A stretch of 51,160 bases of DNA from an uncultured bacterium (GTDB lineage Bacteria; Bacillota; Clostridia; Lachnospirales; Lachnospiraceae). The DNA lies in assembly GCA_947651225.1 (NCBI GenBank), contig CANSYK010000020.1, forward strand, positions 1-51,160, written 5' to 3'. The position numbers and the translations under genes were made by a program. Shown piece by piece: positions 16,909-26,768 of the stretch. The notes under the pieces were generated by a model. The model saw only the letters and a program-made list of their open reading frames with translations, was not told the DNA's origin and did no database searches. How positions within the stretch are numbered: the stretch's first letter is position 1; each line of letters opens with the position of its first letter.

Positions 16909-16969
16909 TTGACAATATCGCAAGACAGTGTTATTATGTTTACGAACATAATATTAGAATATTCGTAAA
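16909..16969 (+). promoter_or_regulatory. Promoter and operator of the TetR gene
   Basis: TTGACA (16909-16914) and TATTAT (16932-16937) have a 17-bp spacer. Directly downstream an inverted repeat TTTACGAA (16939-16946) and TTCGTAAA (16962-16969) covers the expected start of transcription. This is where a TetR autorepressor would bind. Confidence 0.8.
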
Positions 16970-16997
16970 TGTGGTTCGCAAAAAAGGAGGATTAGAT

Positions 16998-17588
16998 ATG
17001 CCGTCAAAGCCAGTGCTTTCAGATACCGACAAAGAGAATATCCGAGAAAGGCTTAAAAAATTATGTGAAGAATGCTGGATAGAGCAAGGGTATAAAAAAA
17101 CGAACATTAAAGGCCTGTGTGTGAAAACGGGTATATCAGTTGGCACATTTTATACGCTCTACCAAACAAAAGAAGATTTGTTTTTAGAAACAATCGAAAC
17201 AATACAAAGGAGGCTGAAAGAAAAGATTTTTGAGATTAACAGAGACAGACAGACAAAGGACGGGTTTGCTGAATCAATGAAAGAGCTTTTTAAGGAATAT
17301 GACAGCAAGCCTTTCCTGTATAATGTCAATACACCAGATTTCCAATCTTTTATTACAAAACTGCCAGAAGAAACAATGAAAAAAATTAAATTTGACAGTT
17401 TTGATTTTTTTAGGCAGGCAGTCCATACCGCTAACCTTGAACTGAAAATGGAAGAATCTAAGGCATTTGGAATACTAAGTGCGTTATTATCTACCATCAA
17501 CGCAAAAGAAACCCTTTCTGCCACCTGCGACTATTTTGCTGTCTTCGATTTTATGGTGGACAGCCTTGTGGCTGATATTTTTAAGTGA
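16998..17588 (+). CDS. TetR/AcrR-family transcriptional regulator
   Basis: 196 residues. The N-terminal TetR helix-turn-helix is clear at about 15-60 (GYKKTNIKGLCVKTGISVGTFYTLYQTKEDLF). The C-terminal ligand domain has no recognised motif. GGAGG lies 7 nt before ATG-CCG; a GTG 27 nt upstream would put that site inside the gene and is rejected. The promoter carries an inverted repeat, so autorepression is likely. A separate 87-residue membrane protein follows at 17763, and may be its target or simply a neighbour. Confidence 0.9.
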   Translation: MPSKPVLSDTDKENIRERLKKLCEECWIEQGYKKTNIKGLCVKTGISVGTFYTLYQTKEDLFLETIETIQRRLKEKIFEINRDRQTKDGFAESMKELFKEYDSKPFLYNVNTPDFQSFITKLPEETMKKIKFDSFDFFRQAVHTANLELKMEESKAFGILSALLSTINAKETLSATCDYFAVFDFMVDSLVADIFK

Positions 17589-17624
17589 AGGAAGTCTTTA
17601 CGACGGAATTTGGTTCAAAATAAT

Positions 17625-17698
17625 GTTGGCAAACGTTACTACTCACGGCTGGATTTTCGCATGATGTTTAGAATAGCCGTGAATAGTAACCGGCCAAC
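17625..17698. repeat. Dispersed palindrome, extended copy
   Basis: Arms GTTACTACTCACGGCT (from 17635) and AGCCGTGAATAGTAAC (to 17690) surround GCATGATGTTTAGAAT. Outside them, TGTTGGC and GCCAACA extend the pairing, so the whole is a long cruciform or RNA hairpin between the TetR gene and the small membrane protein gene. Confidence 0.85.
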
Positions 17699-17762
17699 AA
17701 CAAAAAAACAGAGAAAACAGACAATCTGCTGGCATACAGTTGATATTTTAGGAGGATAGAGA

Positions 17763-18026
17763 ATGATTAAAAAGGTAAATCAAGTTTGTGGAAAATTAAA
17801 TGATGTGTTGGGCATTTCTGTTACGTTCCCAAATCCTGGGACAAGAGCGGTAAAAGCTGCTGCATTATTCAACTTTATTTCGGGGGCTGGCTTAATGGCT
17901 GCAGGAGCAGCTTTTTCTTCAAAATGGTGTGCGGCATTGGGAGGCTTAGGAATTGCCAGCAGCATTATATTGCGAAAGGAAATCAGCTATAAATCCAATG
18001 ACAAAAAACAGCGGTGCCAATCCTGA
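17763..18026 (+). CDS. Small hydrophobic protein, function unknown
   Basis: 87 residues with a hydrophobic central part (about 33-73, Gly/Ala-rich: FISGAGLMAAGAAF and ALGGLGIASSIIL) that could form two membrane helices, flanked by basic ends. AGGAGG lies 7 nt before the ATG. It ends at a terminator shared with the convergent GH5 gene. Its position behind a TetR gene suggests a regulated membrane function, but no family is recognised. Confidence 0.6.
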   Translation: MIKKVNQVCGKLNDVLGISVTFPNPGTRAVKAAALFNFISGAGLMAAGAAFSSKWCAALGGLGIASSIILRKEISYKSNDKKQRCQS

Positions 18027-18050
18027 CACCACTGCCATATTTTCTTATAG

Positions 18051-18087
18051 TAAGGAACTGTAGTAAAAATGTTTCTACAGTTCCTTA
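18051..18087. terminator. Bidirectional terminator between small protein and GH5 genes
   Basis: TAAGGAACTGTAG and CTACAGTTCCTTA form a perfect 13-bp stem with an 11-nt loop and A/T-rich flanks on both sides. It serves both convergent genes. Confidence 0.8.
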
Positions 18088-18094
18088 TTGATTT

Positions 18095-19765
18095 TTAATT
18101 AACAGCCTCCAAGTACCATTTCTGGCAATTATGGCCATTATGTTCCCACTGCTGAACATTTCCATTGTTTGTTGTATCTGCATTACTGATTTCTACGACG
18201 CTTTTACAACCAGAAGCCTTTGTGTATAAGGTATAACTTCCATCGGAATTTTTCACCGGCTTATACAACTGTGCATCACAGTAAGTATTTTCCCAGATTC
18301 CAACGTTCGCACCATTCGCACTACTGTTATTCTCAACATCCAGAAGGAAAGTTTTTCCATCGCCTAAAGCGGAATAAATGTAATAATAGCCATCTCCGGC
18401 AGCAACAAATTTCCATGTATTATTACTCTTAGCAGAAGAAGCTGTATACTGTAGGACATTTGCACCATTTGCGGCATATCCGCCTGATACATCCATATAC
18501 AAGCCACTGTTTACATTTTTCAGCATATAGCTTTTGCCTGTGTCAATCCCTGTGCTGCTGCTATTGCCATATACACCCATAATCGCATCAATAATAGACT
18601 GTTGTGTTACCTCATATGTATAACGGTTAAACAGGGCAAGGCCATATGCTCCGGTTACACCGTTATCCCACCAGATTGGTACACAGCCATTTTTCTTTGC
18701 GGTAGCGCAGACCTTTGCAGCAAAATCTGCACGGCATACTGCATTTTGAGAATCATCCTGTGACTTATCTGCAGCGCCATATTCGCCAATTACAACCGGA
18801 TAACCCTGACTCGTAAATTTACTTCCTAATAAACCAAATGCATAGTTCAAATAAGATTCATCACAATAGCCTGGTACTTTGGAGCTATCCGTTGCTGTGC
18901 TACCCCACTGCGTATGGTTGCCATTTTCTACAAGGCAAAAATCATAAGGGGCATAATAATGAACAGAAATCATAATCCTCTTCTCATTGGAAGGAATTGA
19001 ACTGGAACGATAGTTATCGGATGGGATTACAAAACCATAATCCCCAGCCGTAAATTCGATATCCGTATTCCATCCTGGAAGCATCAGCCATCTCTTTGCA
19101 TTGTTCCCGCCAGTCTGGCGCACAGTATCAACAAAAATCTGGTTTAATGTATTGATATTAGAGTAATAGGTTCTGTTTGGTGTGCCATAAGTACCATCAA
19201 ATTCCTCATTCATTGACTCAAATATCAAGTGATGGTCATAGTCCTTAAATTTGTTTGCAATCTGTTTCCAGCAAGCCGCATATTTGTTTCGGATTGTTGT
19301 CTGGTCTGAACCATTACAAAGCAGCCAGCCGCCATCAATTGTAGTGTAGCCATCTCCATGTATATTAATAATGACATACAAATCATATTTAATACACCAG
19401 TCAACTACCTCCTGCACACGGTTCAGCCATGCAGAATCAATTGTGTAAGAAGAACCGCTGCCAATTTTGTTGAAATACGAAACTGGCACTCTGATTGAAC
19501 GAAAACCAGCGTTTTTAACAGCTTTAATCAAGTTTTCAGAAATTATTGGGTTTCCCCAGTTCGTTTCATGTGGGGTACCATTAATTACAGACTCTAACTG
19601 ATTTCCAAGATTCCAGCCTGCCCCCATTGCTTCCACAATCTGGCTCTGGTTCAAATCCTGAAAGGAAGCAGCACTCGCTTCTTTCTCTGAAAGACCTGTA
19701 ACCCCAATCATCGACAGTAACATTGCCACTGCAAGTACAATTGCAGAAAGTTTTTTGAAACGCAT
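18095..19765 (-). CDS. Secreted GH5 endoglucanase-like enzyme with ricin-type lectin domain
   Basis: 556 residues. A Sec signal ends at about ASA (33). The GH5 barrel spans about 36-395: GWNLGNQLE (50-58), RVPVS (92-96), the acid/base pair N186-E187 in FESMNEEF, H269 in ISVHYYAPY and the nucleophile E328 in VVIGEYG. After a short linker, residues about 411-556 form a ricin B/CBM13-like beta-trefoil with repeated Q-x-W-type ends (NTWKF, AQLYKP, CQKWYL). Beta-1,4-glucan or mannan hydrolysis is expected from the family. AAGGAGGAG lies 6 nt before ATG. The GH53 enzyme at 32184 has the same tail architecture. Confidence 0.93.
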   Translation of the reverse strand: MRFKKLSAIVLAVAMLLSMIGVTGLSEKEASAASFQDLNQSQIVEAMGAGWNLGNQLESVINGTPHETNWGNPIISENLIKAVKNAGFRSIRVPVSYFNKIGSGSSYTIDSAWLNRVQEVVDWCIKYDLYVIINIHGDGYTTIDGGWLLCNGSDQTTIRNKYAACWKQIANKFKDYDHHLIFESMNEEFDGTYGTPNRTYYSNINTLNQIFVDTVRQTGGNNAKRWLMLPGWNTDIEFTAGDYGFVIPSDNYRSSSIPSNEKRIMISVHYYAPYDFCLVENGNHTQWGSTATDSSKVPGYCDESYLNYAFGLLGSKFTSQGYPVVIGEYGAADKSQDDSQNAVCRADFAAKVCATAKKNGCVPIWWDNGVTGAYGLALFNRYTYEVTQQSIIDAIMGVYGNSSSTGIDTGKSYMLKNVNSGLYMDVSGGYAANGANVLQYTASSAKSNNTWKFVAAGDGYYYIYSALGDGKTFLLDVENNSSANGANVGIWENTYCDAQLYKPVKNSDGSYTLYTKASGCKSVVEISNADTTNNGNVQQWEHNGHNCQKWYLEAVN

Positions 19766-20178
19766 TGTCTTCTCCTCCTTCTTTTTTGGGTCAGTTCAGT
19801 GCACTTTCCCCATCAATTTTGCACTGCCTCTTAACCTTGTTGATACATTTACCTATTTCACATTGATTGTAATAATTTTTGTTGGATTTGTATAGCACTT
19901 TTTTGATGCCTTTGCGTACTACATTGATATATTTACTAATTTTATGAGCTGACATCAAAAATTTCGGCTAAATTGCACAAAATTACAAAATTCGACAAAT
20001 GCCCTTCAAAAAGCAATTTCAAACACGTTCTAGGGAATTGTAAATATAGTAAACGAAAAAAACGCTTGCGTTTTGCTTCGTTTACAGCGCCAGATACACG
20101 CTGCAAAGCAGCATAACTTCCTATGTGTATCCGTGCGCATCCATTATAGTAAACGCATGTATTTTATGCGTTTACTAT
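19766..20178. other. Structured gene-free region upstream of GH5
   Basis: No gene is seen. 20004-20033 matches, in inverted orientation, the left end of the TAG-ended palindrome at 28613. Next come an imperfect inverted repeat (about 20050-20090, GTAAACGAA...TTCGTTTAC), a weak GATACAC/GTGTATC pair and a perfect 13-bp inverted repeat, ATAGTAAACGCAT (20146-20158 with 20166-20178). No clean GH5 promoter was identified. Confidence 0.5.
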
Positions 20179-20212
20179 AAAAGGGATTGCCTATTACAAA
20201 GCAATCCCTTTT
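20179..20212 (-). terminator. Terminator after pgi
   Basis: AAAAGGGATTGC pairs with GCAATCCCTTTT (12 bp, 10-nt loop) 25 bp beyond the pgi stop codon. Confidence 0.8.
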
Positions 20213-20236
20213 ATTTACAAATGATGATATCTTTTT

Positions 20237-21586
20237 TTACAGTCTTTTCATCAATTCTTCTCTCTGCGCCTCATAACCCGGCTTTCCAAGAAGAGCGAAC
20301 ATATTTTTCTTATAATCTTCTACACCTGGCTGGTTAAATGGATTTACACCAAGGATATAACCACTTACACCACATGCAAACTCAAAGAAATAGAAAAGCT
20401 GTCCTAAATAGAACTCATTCTGCTCTGGAATCTTTAAAGCAAGGTTTGGCACATTGCCATCTGTATGAGCAAGCTGTGTTCCTTTCATAGCGCTTTTATT
20501 GATAAAGTCCAGTGTCTTTCCAGTCAGGTAATTTAAACCATCTAAATCAACTGGTTCTTCCTTGATCTCAATATCCAGTGATGGGCTTTCCAGTTCCATA
20601 ACTGTCTCAAACATAATACGGCTTCCGTCTTGGATAAATTGTCCCATAGAATGAAGGTCTGTTGTCAAATCAACCGATGCAGGGAAGATTCCCTTCTGGT
20701 CTTTTCCTTCACTTTCCCCATAGAGCTGCTTCCACCACTCAGATACATAATGAAGTGCTGGTTCATAGTTACAGAGAATCTCAACGCCTTTGCCCTTACG
20801 ATAGAGAATATTGCGGATTGCAGCATACTGCAATGCATTATTCTCTGCAAAGTCTTTATTTAAGCACTCTTCTCTCATAGAAGCAGCACCTTCCATTAAT
20901 TTGGAAATATCTGCTCCACTGACAGCAATCGGAAGAAGGCCTACTGCAGTCAGTACAGAATAGCGTCCTCCAACATCATCTGGTACGACAAATGTTTCAT
21001 ATCCCTCTTCTGTCGAAAGGCTCTTCAAGGCTCCCCTTGCCTTGTCCGTTGTTGCATAAATCCTCTTTGCTGCACCTTCTTTGCCATACTTTTCTTCCAA
21101 CATTCCTTTAAAGATGCGGAACGCTACAGCAGGCTCTGTCGTTGTACCAGACTTACTGATTACATTTACAGAAAAATCTCTGTCTCCAACTACTTCAATT
21201 AACTGTTTTAAGTATGTCCCACTTAAGTTGTTTCCACAATAATAAATTTCTGGAGTCTTGCGGATTTCTTTTGATACGCTGTTATAAAAACCATGTCTTA
21301 AAAACTCAATTGCTGCTCTCGCTCCTAAGTAAGAACCGCCAATACCAATTACCAGAAGTACCTCAGAATCGGACTGAATCTTCTTTGCAGCTTCCTGAAT
21401 CCGTGCAAACTCTTCCTTGTCATAATCAACTGGAAGGTCAATCCAACCTAAGAAATCATTGCCTGCACCACTTTTTGATACCAATACTTCCTTTGCATCA
21501 TTTGCAATTTTTTCCATGGACTTTACTTCATCTTCCGAAATTACATTTTTTGCCAGTCCATAATCAAATTTAACCTGATTTGCCAT
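20237..21586 (-). CDS. pgi: Glucose-6-phosphate isomerase
   Basis: 449 residues, the length typical of Firmicutes PGI. Family signatures are present: [13 protein letters not shown] near 79-91, [12 protein letters not shown] near 141-152, [14 protein letters not shown] near 199-212 and [13 protein letters not shown] near the C-terminus. It interconverts glucose-6-phosphate and fructose-6-phosphate in glycolysis. GGAGGG precedes the ATG by a few bases, and the gene appears monocistronic, with a small TGCCGT/ACGGCA hairpin upstream (21600-21616). Confidence 0.97.
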   Translation of the reverse strand: MANQVKFDYGLAKNVISEDEVKSMEKIANDAKEVLVSKSGAGNDFLGWIDLPVDYDKEEFARIQEAAKKIQSDSEVLLVIGIGGSYLGARAAIEFLRHGFYNSVSKEIRKTPEIYYCGNNLSGTYLKQLIEVVGDRDFSVNVISKSGTTTEPAVAFRIFKGMLEEKYGKEGAAKRIYATTDKARGALKSLSTEEGYETFVVPDDVGGRYSVLTAVGLLPIAVSGADISKLMEGAASMREECLNKDFAENNALQYAAIRNILYRKGKGVEILCNYEPALHYVSEWWKQLYGESEGKDQKGIFPASVDLTTDLHSMGQFIQDGSRIMFETVMELESPSLDIEIKEEPVDLDGLNYLTGKTLDFINKSAMKGTQLAHTDGNVPNLALKIPEQNEFYLGQLFYFFEFACGVSGYILGVNPFNQPGVEDYKKNMFALLGKPGYEAQREELMKRL

Positions 21587-21682
21587 AATCCCTCCATCCT
21601 GCCGTATCAGACGGCATATATATTATTATCTTTTATTCTATCCAATTCATCTTCTCAAATCAAGACAAAATAATCTTTTTTT

Positions 21683-23026
21683 CTAATTTCTTTCCGGTTC
21701 CAGATTACCAAATTTAGTAAGATTGGCAATCCAGGCCAGTTTTACCTTACCAGTCGGACCGCTGCGCTGTTTGGCAATAATTACCTCTGCCACGCCTTTG
21801 TCCTCTGTATCAGGATTATAATATTCATCTCGGTAAAGAAACATTACCATATCCGCATCCTGTTCAATCGCACCAGACTCACGTAAATCCGAGAGCATCG
21901 GTCTTTTATCTGGGCGCTGTTCTACTGCACGGGAAAGCTGTGACAATGCAATGACTGGCACATTTAACTCCCTTGCCATAACTTTCAGCGAACGGGAAAT
22001 ATCTGAAATTTCCTGCTGGCGATTATCTCCTCTGCGCTTTCCAGAACCTGTCATCAATTGCAAATAGTCAATAATCACAAGATCAAGTCCTTTGCTTAAT
22101 TTCAGTTTTCTACACTTAGTACGCAGTTCGGATGCTGTGATACCAGAAGTGTCATCAATTACAAAATTTGTATTTCCAACTTTTCGCACACTGTCCACCA
22201 ACTTTACCCAGTCCTCATCCTCTAATGTACCAGTTCGTATTTTCTGAAAATCCACTTTAGAATTCATGGAAAGAAATCTCTTTACAATCTGCTCTTTACT
22301 CATTTCGAGACTGAACATCGCAATTGTCCCAGCACCATGTAATGCGATATGCTCAATCAGATTCAGTACAAAAGAGGTCTTCCCCATTGCCGGACGTGCG
22401 GCAATCAATATCAAATCAGACTTTTGCAGCCCTGCCGTCTTAAAATCCAAATCCCGAAATCCTGTTTCGATTCCTGTAATATGCCCTTCCTGTTTTGATG
22501 CTTTTGAAATTTCGTCCAAAGCTCTTAAAACCACTTGGCTGATTGGTTCAAACTCACTGCTGGAACGCTGCTGCAAAACATCAAAAATATCTTTTTCCGC
22601 TGTATCCAAAATATCCTCCAGCGGCTGGTTATCCATATAGCAAAGATTTGCAACCTTTTCTGTTGCCTGTATCAGACGTCTCTCAACTGCTTTACTCCGC
22701 ACAATATCTGCATAATATTTAATATTTGTCGAAGTTGGGACACTTAACATCAGGCCTGCAAGATATTCCTGGCTGGAAAGTTCCGGAGAAGTTTCCATTT
22801 CCCTTAGCTTATCCTGAAGCGTTACAACATCCGTCGCAATACCACTATGGTACAAATCCACCAATGCCTGAAATAATTCTGCGTACTGCCCCTGATAAAA
22901 ATCCTGTGGCTCAAGCATTTCAGAACTGACCAGTATCGCATCCTTATCCATCATCATAGAACCAATCACCGCACGCTCAGCTTCTACACTGTGAGGAGGT
23001 ATCCTCTTAATCAACGCTTCATCCAT
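21683..23026 (-). CDS. dnaB: Replicative DNA helicase
   Basis: 447 residues. The N-terminal DnaB domain (IPPHSVEAERAVIGSMM) is followed by a RecA-like core with Walker A AARPAMGKTSF (about 208-218), Walker B LVIIDYLQLM and the arginine-containing LSQLSRAVEQRPDKRP, MLSDLRESGAIEQDAD segment. It unwinds DNA at the replication fork. It is the last gene of gdpP-rplI-dnaB, a widely conserved Firmicutes order. The ribosome site (AGAGGG) is 11-12 nt from ATG, somewhat far. Confidence 0.97.
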   Translation of the reverse strand: MDEALIKRIPPHSVEAERAVIGSMMMDKDAILVSSEMLEPQDFYQGQYAELFQALVDLYHSGIATDVVTLQDKLREMETSPELSSQEYLAGLMLSVPTSTNIKYYADIVRSKAVERRLIQATEKVANLCYMDNQPLEDILDTAEKDIFDVLQQRSSSEFEPISQVVLRALDEISKASKQEGHITGIETGFRDLDFKTAGLQKSDLILIAARPAMGKTSFVLNLIEHIALHGAGTIAMFSLEMSKEQIVKRFLSMNSKVDFQKIRTGTLEDEDWVKLVDSVRKVGNTNFVIDDTSGITASELRTKCRKLKLSKGLDLVIIDYLQLMTGSGKRRGDNRQQEISDISRSLKVMARELNVPVIALSQLSRAVEQRPDKRPMLSDLRESGAIEQDADMVMFLYRDEYYNPDTEDKGVAEVIIAKQRSGPTGKVKLAWIANLTKFGNLEPERN

Positions 23027-23082
23027 ATTGTATAGTGCCCTCTTTTAATGATTTCTACGCTGCAAAAACAGCAGCTCTTGTT

Positions 23083-23532
23083 TTATTTCGTCTCATTAAC
23101 GATTACTTTTAATTCACCAGTAACCTTCTGATGAAGTTTAATTGGTATCATATATACGCCTGGACTTTTAATTGGCTCATTCAATACCATTTTCTTTTTA
23201 TCCAAATCATAACCAAGCTGTTCTTTTGCGGCCAGAGCCACTTCCTTTGTAGAAACAGAACCAAAGCTCCTTCCTCCAGAACCTGTTTTAATAGAAACCG
23301 TAATGGATTTTTCCTTTAACTCTTCCGCAAATGCTTTTGCTTCCTCCAGTTTTTCCAGAGCCACTTTCTCTTCATGTTGCTTTTGCAGTTTTAACTCATT
23401 CCGGTTCTTTGCTGTCGCTTCCACTCCAAGCTTCTTTTTTAACAGGAAATTCCTTGCATAACCATCATTGACGTTTACCAGTTCTCCTTTCTTACCAAGT
23501 GACTTTACATCTTCTAATAAAATAACTTCCAT
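23083..23532 (-). CDS. rplI: 50S ribosomal protein L9
   Basis: 149 residues from the second of two adjacent ATG codons ([16 protein letters not shown]), matching the family's usual start and length. The first ATG at 23535 would add one Met. The L9 signature [19 protein letters not shown] is followed by a long helical connector and the C-terminal domain ([10 protein letters not shown]). The gene overlaps the gdpP stop codon (ATGATG/TGA), so its translation is coupled. Confidence 0.97.
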   Translation of the reverse strand: MEVILLEDVKSLGKKGELVNVNDGYARNFLLKKKLGVEATAKNRNELKLQKQHEEKVALEKLEEAKAFAEELKEKSITVSIKTGSGGRSFGSVSTKEVALAAKEQLGYDLDKKKMVLNEPIKSPGVYMIPIKLHQKVTGELKVIVNETK

Positions 23533-25586
23533 CATGCCTCTCCTTCCGTAATCATATTATCTATCGTTTCTTTAATCAGGTTCTTTGCATCCCCCACCGA
23601 TATGTCTTTCAACTGTGCTCCTGCCACATTAATATGTCCGCCGCCGCCAAGCCGTTCCATCATTACTTGAACATTTAGTTCATCAATAGAACGTGCGCTG
23701 ATATGAACCTTTCCATTGTATTTTGTCAGTACAAAAGATGCTTTCACACCGTTAATATCCAAAAGTGAATTTGCAATTTTAGCAGCTAAAACGGTAGGGC
23801 TTTCTACGCCCTGTGCAAAACTCTCGGCAATCGCATATGCTTCAAGATATAATTCTGTATCCTGGATTGCTGCCGCCTTTACTTTGTACTCCTCAATATC
23901 CTCTCTAAATGCTTTTCTTACCCGGACAGCATCTGCGCCATTTCTCCGCAGATATGCCATTGCTTCAAAGGTACGCACGCCTGTTTTATTGGAAAAATAA
24001 TTTGTGTCAATCATAATCCCTGCATACATAGCATCGGCCTCTGCCGGATGCAGACGTAAACCATTGCCTATATACTGAGAAATCTCTGCTACCATTTCAC
24101 TTGCCGAAGACGCATATGGTTCAATATAGAAAAGAACCGCTTTCGTAATAGCATCTCCCGCCTGGCGGTGATGGTCGATTACTACAACAGACTGTGCCTG
24201 GTCAATCAGTTCCGGACACTCTGTATAACTTCCCCTGTTTACGTCTACAATAACAAGAAGCGTTGACTCATCAACAATTTCTTTTGCCTCCTCCCCATCA
24301 ATAATCATATCCGGCTCATATTCTTTCGAATTGAACCGTTCACGAATCGGGGTTACAGAAGAATTCATTTTATCTAAAACAACATATGCTTTCCGGTTCA
24401 GTGTTTTTGCAATTCGGTAAATTCCAACAGATGCCCCAAAAGAATCCGTATCTCCAATCGAATGTCCCATTACTACAACACGTTCCTTGCCCTCAATCAG
24501 CTCTTTTAGCACATGTGCCTTAACCCTTGCTTTTACTCTTGTATTTCTCTCAATCTGAACACGTTTTCCGCCAAAGAACTGTTCCTTATCTCCATTTTTG
24601 ACCACAGCCTGATCGCCGCCGCGCCCAAGTGCCAAATCAATCGCAGCACGTGCCCATTCATAACGCTCCATATAAGTGCCTTTTCCAACACCAATTCCAA
24701 TACTTATTGTTGCGCTCTGATCATATCCAAGATTGATGTTCCGAATCTCTTCTAAAATGGAAAAACGGCTGTTCACCAATCCATCTAGCTGACTTTGCTT
24801 AAATGCAAAGAAAAATTTGTCCTTTTCCAGCTTCTTTGAAATAGCGTCAATTCCCTGCATATATTTATTCACCTTACGGTCAATCAAGGCAATTGTCAAA
24901 GACTGACGCACTTCATCAATACTGTCAATCAATTCATCATAATTATCAATATATAGAAGCCCTACTACAAGATTTTCTGCTTCTCGTACCTTTTCCAAAT
25001 TGATAATTTCCGTTTCTTCATACATACACATCGAAATGATATGCCCTGCTTCCATTAGCTGATTCAGTGGCAGAATAGAATCTTCTGTCTCTTTTTCATG
25101 GTCACTATCTGTCAAAAGACTAAGTACACAACGATAATACCGCTCCTGCGCCTGTACATGAATAACCTTATCCTCTGGCTCTTTTGGAAGCTTTCCACTT
25201 GTTATTTCTGGAAATACATTTGTAATGCTTCTCCGTGCCGCCTTTTTATTGACAACAACTTCCAAAAAACGGTCATTTCCCCATAAAAGCTGCCCTTCTT
25301 CACTTAAGATACAATAGGGAACATCCAGTTCTTTTAGAAGTCCCATTTGCGTCTGCCTATAATTGGCGGCAAATTCTACCAAATCTCTCCGTATTCTCTT
25401 TCTCCCTGTTAAATAAATCAGACAGGCTATCAAGCTATATACAATCCAAAAAATTCCTCCAATCACTCCCGCCTTGTGGTTCGTCAGAAAAATTTTTATA
25501 TTCAGCAGAAAAAAGAAAACCCCCAGGATAATCGGCCAAGAAAGATAGGTTCGAAGCGCCCCCTTTAATTGTAATTTTTGTTTCAT
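23532..25586 (-). CDS. gdpP: Cyclic-di-AMP phosphodiesterase, GdpP family (DHH-DHHA1)
   Basis: 684 residues. Two N-terminal membrane helices (about 15-60) precede a PAS-like domain (about 85-150) and a degenerate GGDEF domain (about 195-310, with [13 protein letters not shown] in place of an active GGDEF). The DHH phosphoesterase domain has [13 protein letters not shown] (about 370) and [11 protein letters not shown] (about 475). The C-terminal DHHA1 domain has [13 protein letters not shown]. GdpP hydrolyses c-di-AMP to pApA and so tunes potassium, turgor and beta-lactam tolerance. It is the first gene of the gdpP-rplI-dnaB operon. Confidence 0.94.
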   Translation of the reverse strand: MKQKLQLKGALRTYLSWPIILGVFFFLLNIKIFLTNHKAGVIGGIFWIVYSLIACLIYLTGRKRIRRDLVEFAANYRQTQMGLLKELDVPYCILSEEGQLLWGNDRFLEVVVNKKAARRSITNVFPEITSGKLPKEPEDKVIHVQAQERYYRCVLSLLTDSDHEKETEDSILPLNQLMEAGHIISMCMYEETEIINLEKVREAENLVVGLLYIDNYDELIDSIDEVRQSLTIALIDRKVNKYMQGIDAISKKLEKDKFFFAFKQSQLDGLVNSRFSILEEIRNINLGYDQSATISIGIGVGKGTYMERYEWARAAIDLALGRGGDQAVVKNGDKEQFFGGKRVQIERNTRVKARVKAHVLKELIEGKERVVVMGHSIGDTDSFGASVGIYRIAKTLNRKAYVVLDKMNSSVTPIRERFNSKEYEPDMIIDGEEAKEIVDESTLLVIVDVNRGSYTECPELIDQAQSVVVIDHHRQAGDAITKAVLFYIEPYASSASEMVAEISQYIGNGLRLHPAEADAMYAGIMIDTNYFSNKTGVRTFEAMAYLRRNGADAVRVRKAFREDIEEYKVKAAAIQDTELYLEAYAIAESFAQGVESPTVLAAKIANSLLDINGVKASFVLTKYNGKVHISARSIDELNVQVMMERLGGGGHINVAGAQLKDISVGDAKNLIKETIDNMITEGEA

Positions 25587-25639
25587 ATCCCTAACTAACC
25601 TCCCCGTCAGAAAACCATGACCAGCTTATAATTATAACA

Positions 25640-26512
25640 TCATTCTAAATCTCCGTCAAACCAGCGTCCTGACGCCCCACATGGCAGCACCAGGCCATTT
25701 GATGAAACCGGAAGGCCAATTTCTCCCGCCTCTGTCTTTCCGCCAAATTTTGAAACAATCTCTGTTCCCAACATATAGGAAAGTACTGCTGGCTGTAAAC
25801 CTGTCGTATAAGAATTAATCAGGAAAAACAAAGGTTTTTCACTTAAAAGTTTTACACATAACTGAATCAGTGGAAAAATCCCTTCTTCTATTTTCCAGAT
25901 TTCTCCTTTTGGCCCTCTTCCGTAGGAAGGCGGGTCCATAATTATGCCTTCATAGTGATTTTCACGGCGGATTTCACGCTCTACAAATTTTACACAGTCG
26001 TCCACAAGCCAACGGATTGGCGCTTCGGAAAGCCCTGACGCTGCTGCATTTTCCTTTGCCCAACCCACCATTCCTTTGGAAGCATCAACATGGGTTACAG
26101 AAGCTCCCGCTGCCGCTGCTGCCAGCGTAGCGCCCCCTGTATAGGCAAAAAGATTTAAAACTTTAACCGCTCTGTTTGCTTTTTTAATCCTTCTGCTGAC
26201 CCAATCCCAATTTACTGCCTGTTCTGGAAACAGCCCTGTATGTTTGAACTGAAATGGCTGCAATCGGAACGTAAGCGTCTTATAATGCACCTGCCACATA
26301 TCTGGCAAATCAAAAAACTCCCACTCGCCGCCGCCTTTATTACTCCGGTGATAGTGAGCATTTGGTTTTTTCCATCCCCTGTGCTTTTTTACAGTATTCC
26401 AAATCACCTGCGGATCGGGACGTACTAATATATAGTCTCCCCAACGTTCCAGCTTTTCTCCTCCAGAAGTGTCAATCACTTCATAATCTTTCCATTGGTC
26501 AGCAATCCACAT
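25640..26512 (-). CDS. Class I SAM-dependent methyltransferase (RlmI/RlmK-like core)
   Basis: 290 residues. The methyltransferase fold carries NLFAYTGGATLAAAAAGASVTHVD (motif I, about 119-142), followed by WAKENA and the catalytic-loop type motif MDPPSYGRG near 193. It resembles the C-terminal half of 23S rRNA m5C/m7G methyltransferases but lacks the N-terminal PUA domain. AGGAG lies 4-5 nt before ATG-TGG; an ATG 12 nt earlier would overlap that site. RNA methylation is inferred from the family. Confidence 0.85.
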   Translation of the reverse strand: MWIADQWKDYEVIDTSGGEKLERWGDYILVRPDPQVIWNTVKKHRGWKKPNAHYHRSNKGGGEWEFFDLPDMWQVHYKTLTFRLQPFQFKHTGLFPEQAVNWDWVSRRIKKANRAVKVLNLFAYTGGATLAAAAAGASVTHVDASKGMVGWAKENAAASGLSEAPIRWLVDDCVKFVEREIRRENHYEGIIMDPPSYGRGPKGEIWKIEEGIFPLIQLCVKLLSEKPLFFLINSYTTGLQPAVLSYMLGTEIVSKFGGKTEAGEIGLPVSSNGLVLPCGASGRWFDGDLE

Positions 26513-26655
26513 AATTCTCCTCATTCCCGCAAAGCACTTATATGGCTGCTTTGCTATCTTTTATAAATAGTAACCCAAAAGCTAATTACTTCTTATTTCG
26601 CACTTTCACAGTACATTATAACTGACTGGCGTAATAGAAGCAACCATTCCTTTTC

Positions 26656-26683
26656 TTGACCTTTTCGCCAAATGCGATATACT
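26656..26683 (+). promoter_or_regulatory. Promoter of the zinc-ribbon/TPM operon
   Basis: TTGACC and TATACT are spaced by 16 bp, about 80 bp before the start codon at 26769. The transcript start falls next to a partial dispersed palindrome. Confidence 0.7.
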
Positions 26684-26710
26684 GTTACTATTCATAGTCA
26701 CATGAAAACA
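26684..26710. repeat. Partial dispersed palindrome
   Basis: GTTACTATTCATAG followed by TCACATGAAAA matches the left arm and central part of the family at 34704 and 50999; the rest is missing. Confidence 0.55.
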
Positions 26711-26768
26711 GGAGCAGAGGAAGCTGTCACTCTACTGCAACAATTAAGAACCAGAAAGCGAGGAACTT

